DNA from: Otatea glauca
Lineage: Eukaryota; Streptophyta; Magnoliopsida; Poales; Poaceae
Assembly (NCBI GenBank): GCA_036346275.1
Contig: CM070719.1
Coordinates: forward strand, 31,266,093-31,330,092
Length of the DNA stretch: 64,000 nt
Reading direction: 5' to 3'
Numbering within the stretch: the first letter of the stretch is position 1; each line of letters begins with the position of its first letter. The notes beneath the pieces were generated by a model. The model did not search any database and was not told the DNA's origin. It worked only from the letters and a program-made list of their open reading frames with translations. A program made the translations under genes and the position numbers. Shown one piece after another: positions 12,890 to 24,245 of this stretch.

Positions 12890-15110
12890 TTTTTACCGTC
12901 AGTGTGCCAATTTACTTGTAGTTTGGATTGTCTGGGCCTTGAGTGGTATACACTCCGAGAGTTCTTTATGGCCTTGGTAGTCTATAAAGAGGGGGGGCAC
13001 AGGACACTTGCCACTAGCCTTAACTTCTTTGTACGTCTGTTAAGAATTTTTGGGGGAGGAGGTATGGCGTGCATGTTTGCTGGGAGCAATGAGGCAAGGC
13101 CATGTACTGACCTGGCAATAGGTATCCATAACTAGCAAAGATGTAGGAGGGGAGCAATATGGACTTTCCAGACTATTTATGAAATAGAAAGTTGAAATGC
13201 CTCTTCAATTATGTAACTAATAAAAATCAGAAACATGACAAAGTTAAACAATGTGTTTCAGATCATGAGAATAGATTGACAAAAGGGTTAAATTATGCAC
13301 CAAATATGAAAGGACTGCAAGCAAATACACATTTCTTGTGACACATAATCACGTCTCACATCACTTGACACATAACCTAAATCGTTAACACATTCTACTT
13401 ACGTGTAGCCCCACTTTTCAGTAACCAAATAATCTTAATTACCATTCTCCCAAAGGCTGCCTAGAGCTGCAAATTAGCGCGACATGCTCATATGCAGCTA
13501 CATTAACTCTCCTGACAGCAGAACTATAGTCTCATCATGTTAGATAATGCACCCCATATGAATAAACCTTTATGTTTTTTGTACAAAAAGGGTTCAGCTT
13601 TCCTATAGCATTGCAGTAAACTGTACTCTAAACAAGTTCAGTCAATGATGAAAGATCTAATTCAAAAATCATTGGGCCGTCTTACCAGATCACCAACTTT
13701 AATGTCCTTAGCTTTTTTAAAATGATAAAGAGGAAACAGACTCCCGAAAAGCCTGTGTTTCCTATTATTTGTTCCCTGCAGTACAAATTCTAGGTGTTGA
13801 GCTTATTTTTGCAATGTTTACTATCAGAAGAAATGGCTAACTATTTCGACCTAACCATCGACTGTTTGGATGGTTCACCTTGGCTCAACAACACAAAGGG
13901 TGAAAAATGTATTATTGCTAGTCTACGAATTTCAAGTTGAAATCCAATGAAATTTAATTTTGAATTGAATCACCACTATAAATCTATGATCACTCATTTG
14001 TCTTCTGTTTATGTTACATAAGGAGAAGGATGGCACCGAATATGTAGACATGTCGAAGTCCTTAAAGGGCCCCAATATGTCCAATGGTGGAGATGAGCGA
14101 ATGGCCTTAGATCAAAAGAATTCATCCACTAAGAATGAAGACTTTACAGTACACATGAATGATACAATCAATGCATGGGCTCCTCCAAAAACTAAGTCAA
14201 CCAGATTTAATTTAGAGTACACATGAATGATAGATCAACTTCAAGATATCATGTCTCAAGAAGATAAATTTCAAGGTATAGGCAACGTTGAAGGTCAAAC
14301 AGAAGCATGCAACTTTTCTTCCATGTTTTCTACTTTGTAGCAAAATCTCATTTCACTGGGGATTTTTTCGTTGAACTTATTTCAGTGTGGCCTCTTGTTT
14401 GATAGGATTTTCTATTCAACACTCCAAATGGTGACATCCATTGGATAAATGAGCCAAGGATTGGGAATTCGAGTGCTCTTTTGAAGGGAAAAAAACTTGG
14501 CCGTTCATCATCATGTACTTGATTTGATCGAAATGACAATGATGGCACTGGAGAGTGACATACCTGCCAAAACCGAAGCAGAAACTAACAATGGGCCAAT
14601 TATCTGGGGCAATGGATGATCATATAATCATAGCATCGAAAGGATCTATGCATTGGTCAAACGTCAATTATAATGCTACTCTTTTTTTCCTTGAGAAACT
14701 ATAATGCTACTCTCTAGTGAAAGCACTACCCTAGTCAATTGGGCAGCTGCATGTCATCCTGCATTAGTTTGTGTCTTATCCTAAGCATAGAAATAATATG
14801 TTGTGCCACCATCCAAATGCAATTGGAATGGCAGGGTTTCATTCCATTGGAGAAACATGGAGGATTCCTATGGTACATGTTTGCCAATGGCATGACATAT
14901 CTTACTTGTTGGTTGCCCAATTCTGGTAACAGACCAAAATGCTAGGGGATTTGCTATTTATATTCACTACATTTTCTCTTCAAAAATCAATCATGCCACT
15001 GGTTGATTGGGGTCAATTAGAACTTAAAAAGGGTTGGTGCAAAGAACCAGGTTATCAAAAGGTTGCAAGAAAATCAGTCTACAATTCAAGCCTTGTGTAA
15101 ATGCTCAAAC
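12890..15110. other. CACTA-1 interior upstream of the transposase, no gene supported
   Basis: The sequence is mixed AT-rich DNA. Short ORFs such as 14011-14226 show no family resemblance and no splice context. On the minus strand it lies upstream of transposase exon 1, so it may hold 5' leader introns. Confidence 0.5.
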
Positions 15111-15124
15111 AAGCAAAATCACCC

Positions 15125-15540
15125 ACCTTGCCTTTCTCAATGCCCTCCTTCACAACCGAGCTCACCGTCGGTCTCAAGCGCCTCCCTGGACTCGCCGCTG
15201 CTCAGGGCTCAGGCCTCCTCCGCCCGATTGGCCCCCGCGAATGTTGTGATGCCGTCCACCGGTGGGATGTCGCCTCTACTTCTCTGGGTTGGGGGTGCTA
15301 GTGAGGGTACCCACACGGCCGGCGGTGAGGGTGCGCCCTACCAGTGACCCGTTAGTCCGCCCTGCGGTCCACCCTTGTGTGCGAGGCGGGGACGCGGCGG
15401 ACGGAACGCTGGAGAAGCGACAACGGCGAGGGGCGTGGGGATCGGTGAGGGGTGTGGGAATCGGAGGGAGAGCGTGAGGAGGGGTGTGGCGGCGCTGAGA
15501 AGGGGGCCAAATTGAGACTGGGAAGTGAACGGTTTAACCT
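15125..15540 (-). promoter_or_regulatory. GC-rich leader-like block of CACTA-1
   Basis: This is a sharp GC-rich island in an AT-rich element, next to the right subterminal array. On the minus strand it reads as C- and T-rich sequence (for example TCTCCCTCCGATTCCCACAC), typical of grass 5' untranslated leaders. Plus-strand ORFs here (15034-15477) overlap in three frames and look like GC shadows. I infer a transcription start region for the minus-strand transposase. No clear TATA box was seen. Confidence 0.4.
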
Positions 15541-15639
15541 AGCTAAAGGATGACCGCGCTGTGTGATTTTTTTTTTCAGTCGCGCGACTGATTTTTTTTT
15601 CAGTCACACGCCTCGATCGGTAGATCTGTGCATATGATT

Positions 15640-15836
15640 TCCTGACAGATAAGCTAACGGTTTATCATATAATTGCCGACATATTTGTTGTCTCTAAACC
15701 TATATATCTTTACTGACAGACAACTTATCAGTAATTATGGTACTACCGACGGATTGACTGTTGAAAATATTCGCCGACAGATGGTTAGGTAGTAAAGGTT
15801 GATTTTTACCTACAGAGGTCTGACGGTAATTTTGTG
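15640..15836. repeat. CACTA-1 right subterminal repeat array
   Basis: Motifs such as CCTGACAGAT, ACTGACAGACAA, ACCGACGGAT and GCCGACAGATGG are degenerate copies of the left-end CTGTCGGCAAA repeat. They stop just before the right terminal repeat. Confidence 0.75.
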
Positions 15837-17289
15837 TCATGGTGTAGTGTGTTAGTTATCGATTGAACTATCCATTCATATCATCTCATCATTATTATAC
15901 AATGTACTTGCCTCTTTACGCACAAGGATTGGAGTGGTGCGAGGTTGAGGCTACTCTTGAAGTCACACCTCCTGCAATAAACATATATGTCCATCTCAAA
16001 ACATACACTAATAGTACAAACATCAAACATAATGACATCACACATATGCACAACCCCGAATTAGTCTTCTCACTCGCCAGACAGTTCACCCCTTTGTTGT
16101 CCCGACGGTAGAAAGACCATAACTCCTAGCTCCAGAGCCCAACCATAGGAAAACACATACTTTATGGAAACTAAAGGAGATTACCCATAAATTTCTAGTT
16201 ATTCACTTTTTTAAATTAATTCATTTACCCCCTCGCTTTCAGCCCAGAAAACCGAGTTGTCGTCTCACTGGACAACTGACTTCATAATTTAGTAACAATT
16301 TTTATACAACTCCAAATATAGCAAACCATGATATTTTTGGAATCTACAGAACATTATCTAGCTTTCTTTAGTTATAGATATAATTTAATTCAGCAACTAA
16401 ACAACCCTAATCTGCAAATTACCATGACTGCTTATGCGGCGACCGATTTCTGGACAATGAGCTTCAACATGTAATAACTTTTAAACCGCTAAACCAAACT
16501 TTACGTTGTTGTACTCTAATGAAACTTCAAACAAAATCTACATTTTCACAACTATTAGACCCTCTGAAACTGACCATAGGTGCCCCGAAATTCGACCCAG
16601 AGATCAAATAAACAATCTACAAGAACCTGAACCTTGCCAGGATCAATCTGGCGAACACCCTGACCCACTACCACCAGAAAAACCACTATAATTCTTCCCT
16701 ATCACAGCACCAGAATCACAAAGGACAGCCCAAGGGCCTTACCTTCACCCAAAGACTCATTGAAGCGGTGACATTGGTGTTTCCCCCGTAGATCGTGCGA
16801 TCTTCACTCCTCCACGCAACACAACTCTTGCCCTAGGGTCTCCTCAACTCTTGGCACCACCAAGGCAACGGGGAGGTGCTGGTATAGAGAGGGGAGGGCT
16901 GCACACAGGTGGGAATAGGGAGGGGTGGCTAGGGTTGAGGGAGGGGAGGAGGAAGACTAGGGTTTGGAGCAAAAGGAGATGGTGCTGTTGCCATTGGAGA
17001 AGAGAGGAGAGATGGGGGCGACTGTGAGCAAGGGGTGCGGCCAAGGGTGGGAGTGGAGGAGAGGAGAGCTAGGGTTTAGGGGAAAATAGCCCCTTCCATA
17101 GGCCCAAAAACCTGGCCTACTAGCCCAAATTTGGCCCACAACCAGGAAAACCCCCAAAAATCCCCATTTGTCTTTATATAAAACCTGAGATATTACAGCT
17201 ACAGCCCAAAACCAGCCCACGAAGGAAAATCCTCCTATTTTCACTTTCTGAAATTATACATTTTCTATTTTTCCTTCTGAGATATTGCA

Positions 17290-17305
17290 TTCTACCTCCT
17301 TTAAC
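17290..17305 (-). other. Gypsy polypurine tract
   Basis: On the minus strand AAAGGAGGTAGAA directly precedes the LTR start TGCAATATCTCAG. This is the expected plus-strand primer position of a minus-strand LTR retrotransposon. Confidence 0.6.
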
Positions 17306-17490
17306 AGAATTCGACCCCAAATTCTTAGCACGCCAACTACACGAGACAAATAGCTTAGGATATACACCACATCACATACCCAATGAGAACATCCCTGGAT
17401 ACTTCTCACGTATGCAAGACTCCAGCTCCTAGGTCACCTCTCGCTTTCATAATGCGAACAAGCACCTAACATACTTTAGCATTCTATACT

Positions 17491-17757
17491 TCAATACCCT
17501 CTTTGGCTACCCCAATATCCGCACTGGGTAGGTCTCAAAGGCAAGAGGTGCCTAGGCACAAAGACCAACGGCTCTAACATTACCTCGCATTCGAAATCCC
17601 GCAAGAACTTCCTCAACATGGAAACATGAAACATATGGCGCACTCCTCGTAAAGATTCTGGAAGGTCTAGGTGATAAGTCAACTTCCCTGTTCGTGCCAC
17701 TATTGGAAATGGTCTGACGTACCTTGGACTAAACTTTCTATTGCCACTGAAGTGTAA
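17491..17757 (-). pseudogene. Ty3/gypsy integrase C-terminal fragment
   Basis: The minus-strand translation includes NRKFSPRYVRPFPIVART, GKLTYHLDLPESLRGVRHMF and HVSMLRKFLRDFE. This is the hallmark end of plant gypsy pol, just after the integrase core. Upstream of 17757 the similarity stops abruptly, so the rest of pol has been deleted or has diverged beyond recognition. It lies about 200 bp from the polypurine tract, as expected. Confidence 0.85.
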
Positions 17758-19146
17758 GACCCCTTTTTAACCGATTAAGATTTTTAGAACATTTTACCAA
17801 CCTCTAACTCCAACTCCAAATCCCTCTTCAACTCAAGTGCATAACTCTACTTTCCACTCTCAACCTTTCTTCCACGGTTCGCCGTACTCACGACGACAAG
17901 AAAAACACGAGACACTTCACTTTAACACGCCTCTAAACCATTTCTCAACAAATCACCGATACGATCCGCTTGAACATCCGAGGTTCCAAACTTGTACCCC
18001 TAGAAACTAAGACACGGATTTCTATCTCTTGCAACTGGTTGACCTTTTTAATAAAAGGACCATTACCACCGAAGGAATAGCCCACTAAAGCACATTGTCT
18101 TTTTCCACCACTTTACTGCGAACAATAAGTTTTAATCTATCTTTCACCAGGCCTACTTCACACCTAGGGACAACTACCCAGAAAAAACGTTTACAGCAGA
18201 ACAATCCACTTCAAATTGTAATAACAATAGTTACCTCCAACGTAACCAAATGATCAGACACACTACGAAAAGGTAATTTAATTACCCACAACTTCCTAGT
18301 GGTCCACATATAAGGATTGATCAAGCACTAACAAGGAACAAAACAACTAAACAATCCTCTCGAGAAGATTTGACTGAGACACGTAAAAACCCTCATTACT
18401 CTCCACTCTTAAACCATTAATGGTCAACAACTAATAGAGGATAGGATCTTGGGTCATTACAACCCGCACTTGGCTTCTCTTTCTATAAAGGTCTCGCCTT
18501 TGCATACATTCCTTCACTCAAAGAACCAACTCAAAGGGTACAACCCCTTATTATACTCAACAAAATACTAAAGATCATTCATTCTCTTTTCCCATGCTAG
18601 AACGCAAACGAAACATCAACTTGCTTGAATAAAATAAACCACTTTTATCACCTTAAAACCAAGGCGCTAAAATTCACATGGGGGAGAAACTCAATTTAAA
18701 AGAGAAACACCCTGTAAATCATTTATATAAGCATCTCACTTTAACCAAAGCAGATCATTTCAGAAAGAGAAAACTGATCATAAAATTAAACCTCTTCTAC
18801 ACAACAACCATCTTTTTCTTAAGAGAAAGGGAACTCATTTCCCAATAGAAAACCGCTTCACTAACAAAAATCACTCATGAAGCAATCATAACAACTACCT
18901 TTCAGAAACATTATCAAACTCTGCACACATTTTAATCAAATCTAACTCCAATCGAAATAGAAATACAAATATTTCCAAACCAAGAGCTTTTGAAACATTA
19001 CATTAGGTTTGTTTGTTTCCTTTAACCTATAATACCAAAGATAACTTATTCTATACGCTAAAGAGCGCAATCTAACCATAAACTCTTAAGGGTAAATTCC
19101 ACAATCATAACTTACAATAAATTGCTTTGCAAGGTTAAACAACTAC
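17758..19146 (-). mobile_element. Degenerate gypsy internal DNA
   Basis: The sequence is A- and C-rich on the plus strand with no ORF of meaning. It belongs to the internal region of the gypsy element by position, between the integrase remnant and the CACTA-3 insertion. Its composition matches 27740-28150 and 29788-31100 on the other side. Confidence 0.45.
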
Positions 19147-19179
19147 CACTACTACAGAAAGGCTTATATTAGACACCTC

Positions 19180-19470
19180 ATCACAGACGGTTCCTCAAAA
19201 CCGTCTATGACGAATAATATCACTGACGGTTTTATATTGAAACCGTCAGTGACATTATCACAGACGGACCTCTACAAAAACCGTCAGTGATATACATCAA
19301 TATCACAGACGGTTGTAGTTAAAAACCGTCTGTGAAGATATCACAGACGGTTATTTTATAAAACCGTCTGTAATATCACGTATTATCCCAGACGGTTTTA
19401 TTATAAAACCGTCTGGAATGCTATGTTTATCATTGACGGTTTTTTTATAAAACCGTCTGAGATTTCTATC
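19180..19470. repeat. CACTA-3 left palindromic subterminal array
   Basis: About six head-to-head pairs of the form CACAGACGGTTT, a short AT spacer, then AAACCGTCTGTG. The pairs are nearly perfect inverted repeats able to fold into short hairpins. The array ends just ahead of a TATA-like box (TATAAAATAC near 19476) and a leader that precede transposase gene 1. Confidence 0.9.
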
Positions 19471-19791
19471 AGTAATATAAAATACAGAGGCCCGAGCCAC
19501 TTGGTGCATTTTAGGGTTTCGGGATCTATTTTCATTTGGTTGCGGCTGTGCGGCTGTGAGGCGATTTGGTAAAAGAAGACCGTTGATTTTGAAGGGTGAT
19601 TGAGGATCCATTTGATTTTGGTGATCTAAGGTTAGTAACGGTGTCTAATTGCAGTATATTCAAGATCTTGCTTGGTAAGGATAGAATTTGATGTTTTTTA
19701 GATTTAGCTTGTAGATTCATGTGTTCTTTCTATGTAAGGGTAGTAATGGGTTTTAATTGCATTAACACTAAATGCTATATGCTTGGCGTAG

Positions 19792-22700
19792 ATGGACCGA
19801 AGATGGATGTACACTAAGAACCGTGTGAGTGCCGAGTATATTAATGGTGTCTCCGCTTTTAGAAGAGCTACATAAGAGGATATGTTTAATAAGGGGGGGC
19901 AGTTTATGTCTTGTCCGTGCATTGACTGTGAGGATCTGAAGATGTTTCGAAACTTTGCGCAAATCGAAGCACACTTGATTATGAGGGGTTTCAAAATGGG
20001 GTATACATGTTGGACCAGTCATGGTGAAGAGCAGGAGATACAGGAAGCAGGTATTAACATGGTCGACGAAGTCAATGATATGTCGGATGGTCATATCGAT
20101 TGTGGTTCCGATGAGGATAGGTTGCAGGAAGATAATCTGAATCAGATGTTGCGCAATGTAGAAGGGAACTGTGATGATAGAGAATATGGTAAATTCCGGG
20201 GCTTGATGGAGGACTCGGAGAAACCTTTGTTCCCAGGCTGCAAGTCGAAATACACAAGGTTGTCATCCGTGCTTGAACTGCTAAAATTGAAAGCAAGCAA
20301 CAGTTGGTCCGATAAGAGTTTCACAGCACTGTTACGTTTATTGGCGGACATGCTTCCCGAGGGAAACGAGTTGCCGACAACCACCTACAAAGCTAAGAAG
20401 GTTCTTTGTCCCTTGGGAATGGATGTAGAAAGAATACATGCATGCCTGAATGACTGTATCCTGTACCGCCAAGAGTACGCGAACTTGCACATATGTCCTG
20501 TGTGCAACGCATCCCGGTACAAGCGTAAGAGTCATTCGGATGATGACAGGGAGGGCATCCAGGTGATGAAAGGACCTCCTGCTAAGGTGGCATGGTATCT
20601 GCCTATAATTCCTCGTTTGAAGCGCTTGTTTGCGAACCCAAATGAGGCAAAACTGTTGCGTTGGCACTCGGAGGAGCGTAAGAACGATGGAATGCTAAGG
20701 CACCCTGCTGATTCCATCCAATGGAGAAACATCGATAGGAGGTTTCAAGAATTCGGTGAGGATCCGAGGAATATAAGGTTTGGATTGAGTACAGATGGAA
20801 TGAATCCTTTCGGTAACATTAGTAGCCGGCATAGCACTTGGCTTGTGAATCTATGTATCTACAACCTTCCTCCTTTGTTGTGTATGAAGCGCAAGTACAT
20901 TTTGTTGTCTGTACTTATCCAAGGACCGAAACAACCTGGGAATGATATTGATGTGTACCTAGCACCATTGGTGGAAGATCTGAAAACACTATGGGTTCCC
21001 GGGGTACAGGTATAGGATGCGTACAAACGAGAGAACTTCACTTTGCACTGCCTTTTGTTCTGCACCATAAATGATTACCCTGCCCTTGGTAACCTATCAG
21101 GCCAGAGTACAAAAGGAACCAAATCCTGCACTCACTGCTTAGAAAATACCGAGAGTGTGTGGCTGAATCACTCGCGCAAAACTGTTTACATGCATCACCG
21201 TAGGTTCCTTCGGAAGAATCACCCATACCGCAAAATGAAAAAACAATTCGATGGAACGAATATGGTTAAGAACTTGGATGTTGCATTTGGAAAGGGGCAT
21301 AAATCGAAGTCCCGTGAGAAGAGCACGTGGAAGAAGAGATCAATATTTTGGGACCTACCTTATTGGGAGCACCTAGAAGTTCGACCATCGCATCGACGTG
21401 ATGCACGTGGAGAAGAATGTCCGTGATACCTTGATTGGTCTCTTATTGAATATTAAAGGCAAATCAAAGGGATGTATCAATGCACACCTTGACTTGGTCG
21501 ATATGGGCATAAGACACGAGTTAGCACCGAAGAGAGACAGATCAGCCGAACATCTGCGAACACGCTTGTTACACTTTGTCTAAGGCCGAGAGAACAGAAC
21601 TGAACTGTGCCAGTGCTTGCATGGTATGAAAGTTCCGTCCGGTTACTCCTCTAACATGAAGAGACTTGTTTCGATGCAAGATTTGAAATTAGTTGGCATG
21701 AAGTCTCATGATTGTCATGTGCTGATGACACAAATGCTCCCTGTGGCAATTAGAAGTATTTTGCCAGTCAAGGTCCGAGAGACAATCACGAGGCTGTGTT
21801 ATTTCTTTAACACAATTGCTTAGAAGGTCATCAATCCCGAAGCACTAGATGCACTGCAGGCTGAGGTGGTGATGACTCTATGTAATCTTGAGATGTATTT
21901 CCCTCCGTCGTTTTTCGATATCATGGTCCATCTCGTTGTTCACCTTGTGATAGAGATAAAGATATGCGGGCCCGTGTTCCTACGTAGCATGTACCCATTC
22001 GAGAGGTATATGGGAATTCTCAAGTCCTACGTACGGAATCGATCTCGATCGGAGGGTAGCATTGTCGAAGGTTATGCAACCGAAGAAGTCGTAGAGTTCT
22101 GCGTTGATTATATGGCTCAGGTCGAACCAATAGGTGTGCCTCGATCTCGCCATAAGGGGAGACTCCAGGGCATCGGGACCATCGGAAGGAAAGCAATCAC
22201 GCCTGATCCGGCTTCCTATGCTCAAGCTCATTTCACGGTTTTGCAATACATGGCTGTAGTGTCCCCGTACATCGATGAGCATAAGCACTGGCTACGGCAA
22301 GAGAATCTGACACGACAAGAGTCTTGGATCACGAGACAAAGATAACCTTGATTTAACGGATGGTCAAGGAGCGACCCATCACTGGGACCTCGTTAGGTGA
22401 TACGCTCACATGGTTGGCAAAAGGGCCAACATTTACAGTTGTAACATGGAAAGGATACGACTTAAATGGGTACACATTTTACTCGAGAGATCAGGATATG
22501 AAGAGCACAAACCAGAATAACGGTGTACGCATAGATGCGTTCAACACCGTTGGGTCAACGAGGAGCTCCTACTATGGGTTCATAGAGGAGATTTAGGAGC
22601 TCGACTATGTACTATTCAAGATCCCCTTATTTCAGTGTCGTTGGGTCCACCTCCAGCACGTGAAGGTTGACAAATACGGTGTCACTACTGTCGACCTCGC

Positions 22701-22992
22701 ATGCGTCGGATACCAAGATGAACCATTCATACTCGCTAACCAAGTTGTTCAAGTATTCTATGTAATCGACCCGTCCAACAAGAAGAGACATGTAGTTCTT
22801 CAGGGAAAAAGGAGGATTGTCGGAGTAGAGAATGTAGTAGATGAGGAAGAATACAATCAATTCGAAGAGTTGCCTCCTATCGGAAAGAGCATCACAGTCC
22901 AGGAAGAACAACCCGAAGAAGCTAGCTACACACGCGTCGATCATCATGAAGGGCTAATTTTTATACAAAAGAATAAGGAAGTGGAGTTATGA
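19792..22992 (+). pseudogene. CACTA-3 gene 1: TNP2/DUF4218/DUF4216 transposase
   Basis: The start MDRRWMYTKNRVSAEYINGV at 19792 is the standard transposase-associated domain. A TAA at 19873 breaks it, and the frame resumes with the CPCIDC motif and runs to 21013. This stretch covers the TNP2 domain (SNSWSDKSFTALLRLL, HACLNDCILYR, FGLSTDGMNPFGN, CIYNLPPLLCMKRKY). A TAG at 21013 is followed by NDYPALGNLSGQSTKG, then a frameshift near 21380-21400 before MHVEKNVRDTLIG. DUF4218 lies near 21860-22150 (FFDIMVHLVVHLV, PFERYMGILKSYVRN). DUF4216 covers 22440-22900, with another TAG at 22594. At least six lesions make it dead. The last stop is at 22990-22992, five bases before the internal repeat array. 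Confidence 0.9.
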
Positions 22993-22996
22993 TTTA

Positions 22997-23150
22997 TATC
23001 ACAGACGGTTCTAATACATAACCGTCTGCGATAAAAACTATCCCAGTATAGAACCGTCTGTGATAAAATAATATCACAGACGGTTCTAAGCTAGAACCGT
23101 CTGTGATATTTTTATAACAGACGATTCTAATCTAGAACCGTCTGTGATAT
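22997..23150. promoter_or_regulatory. CACTA-3 internal array: presumed gene 2 promoter
   Basis: Seven half-sites of the same TCACAGACGGTTCT/AGAACCGTCTGTGA repeat as the termini occur between the two genes, right after the transposase stop. A TATA box (TATAAAAAGG, 23159-23168) follows within ten bases. The position suggests that gene 2 is driven and possibly regulated through the same sites that the element's DNA-binding protein recognises at its ends. That function is inferred. Confidence 0.75.
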
Positions 23151-23189
23151 GGGAGACATATAAAAAGGCCACTTTGGCAGATCATTCAT

Positions 23190-23380
23190 TCTCTACTCTT
23201 CCACTCACGCGCTCAAAACCCTAAGTATTCGTCTCCGCCCCAGCTCGTCGACGCCTCCCCTTCGCCGACGGCGCCCCCTCGTCGACCCCTCCCCATCGAC
23301 GATGCCGCCCCCGCGCCGACGCCTCCCCATCACCGACGTCGCACCCTCGCCGACGCCTCCCCATCGATTTTCACTCGGTA
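23190..23380 (+). repeat. GC-rich tandem leader of CACTA-3 gene 2
   Basis: Degenerate repeats of about 18-36 bp, built on CGCCGACGCCTCCCCATCG, lie downstream of the TATA box and just before a splice donor (GGTAAGTGCC near 23379). The block looks like an untranslated first exon, followed by an intron of about 0.85 kb before the ATG at 24246. Confidence 0.6.
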
Positions 23381-24245
23381 AGTGCCGATAATCGCTCCCC
23401 TTTATCTAAACCTCAAGTAGGCTGGCTAGAAATCTCACTACTTCAGTTTGTGCGAGACAACGGAAACTATTGATGTTTGGGTAATTAAATTGAAATACAT
23501 GTCTACACTGTTCTTCTTATTTTAAAAACACTAACAATGTGACAAAAAGAATGTTGCCAATATAAAATGCAGATCTAGGTTAAAAATTGGACGATTTTTA
23601 TTATTTTAATTCTTGCAACTATATATTACCCTCTGAAATACATGGTGAAATTCGCTCAGTAAGTGCCGATAATCGCTCCCTCTCACCAATTTTCGTTTAT
23701 GGTGGAGAAGCAAAAACCATAGCGATTTTCGTTGACGTTGTAATCTTGTTGTTACATACCTACATTATGAAGTACGAGTAGAAACAAAGCAGTGAGATAT
23801 GTACGAGTAGTAACAAAGAACATTAGAACTAGATATTTGTTTGAGATGAGGGCACATTTTTTAATTCTTTGCTATTCCTCAATCCATCCCTGGTGAGGTG
23901 TATGACTGTCCATTAAGTAGCTATGTTTATTTATGAGAGAAATTCACTTCGATTTAGTAACTACAACAAGATTACTGCCTTCATTTTTGGGCATATTCAA
24001 TTTAGCAACTACAACAAGATTACTCAAGCCAACTGTGCATGGTGTGATCCAGACTAGTGTCAAAGACCAAGTTAGACATTACTTCTGAGAACTTATAACT
24101 AAAATATCATGAATTGCTTCTCTCAACTTACCTTCTCTGAACTACCTTTGTACCCATTAAATAAAAGCAGCCATCAATTGGTAGCCTTCCAAGTTTGTTT
24201 ACTTTTCTTTCCTGTTGTGCCACGACAACCAGCCTAGATTGCAAG

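Larger units (their letters stand above)
4256..15849 (-). mobile_element. CACTA-1: En/Spm-type DNA transposon, 11.6 kb
   Basis: The left end reads CACTACACCATGATACAA and the right end is the inverted CACTACACCATGACACAA, so 13 terminal bases match perfectly and the match resumes after one mismatch. The 3-bp target duplication TGT lies at 4253-4255 and 15850-15852. Subterminal repeats of the type TTGCCGACAGA or CTGTCGG occur at both ends. Two genes run on the minus strand: a TNP2-like transposase at 12883-9107 and a transposase_24-like second gene at 9140-7025. The element sits in a gypsy LTR. An ABCB exon fragment near 6213-6310 is internal cargo. The transposase is broken, so the copy is likely immobile without help. 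Confidence 0.93.
3231..17289 (-). mobile_element. Ty3/gypsy 3' LTR, split by CACTA-1
   Basis: The LTR begins TGTGACACCCCGG at 3231 and ends GAGATATTGCA at 17289. CACTA-1 (4256-15849) interrupts it, leaving about 2.46 kb of true LTR. On the minus strand it follows a polypurine tract and the end of gypsy integrase (17491-17757), so it is the 3' LTR of a minus-strand element. A second partial copy starts at 34632 and an inverted copy fills 1-1703. It contains no gene. Confidence 0.7.

Noticed and set aside
15034..15477. Overlapping plus-strand ORFs in the GC-rich block, as a possible captured gene
   Set aside because: Three frames are open at once and none shows a domain. The block fits a minus-strand leader of CACTA-1 better.
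19180..19470. Regularly spaced short repeats resembling a CRISPR array
   Set aside because: The units are palindromic pairs with variable AT spacers, occur at both ends and inside a CACTA element, and the DNA is plant nuclear.
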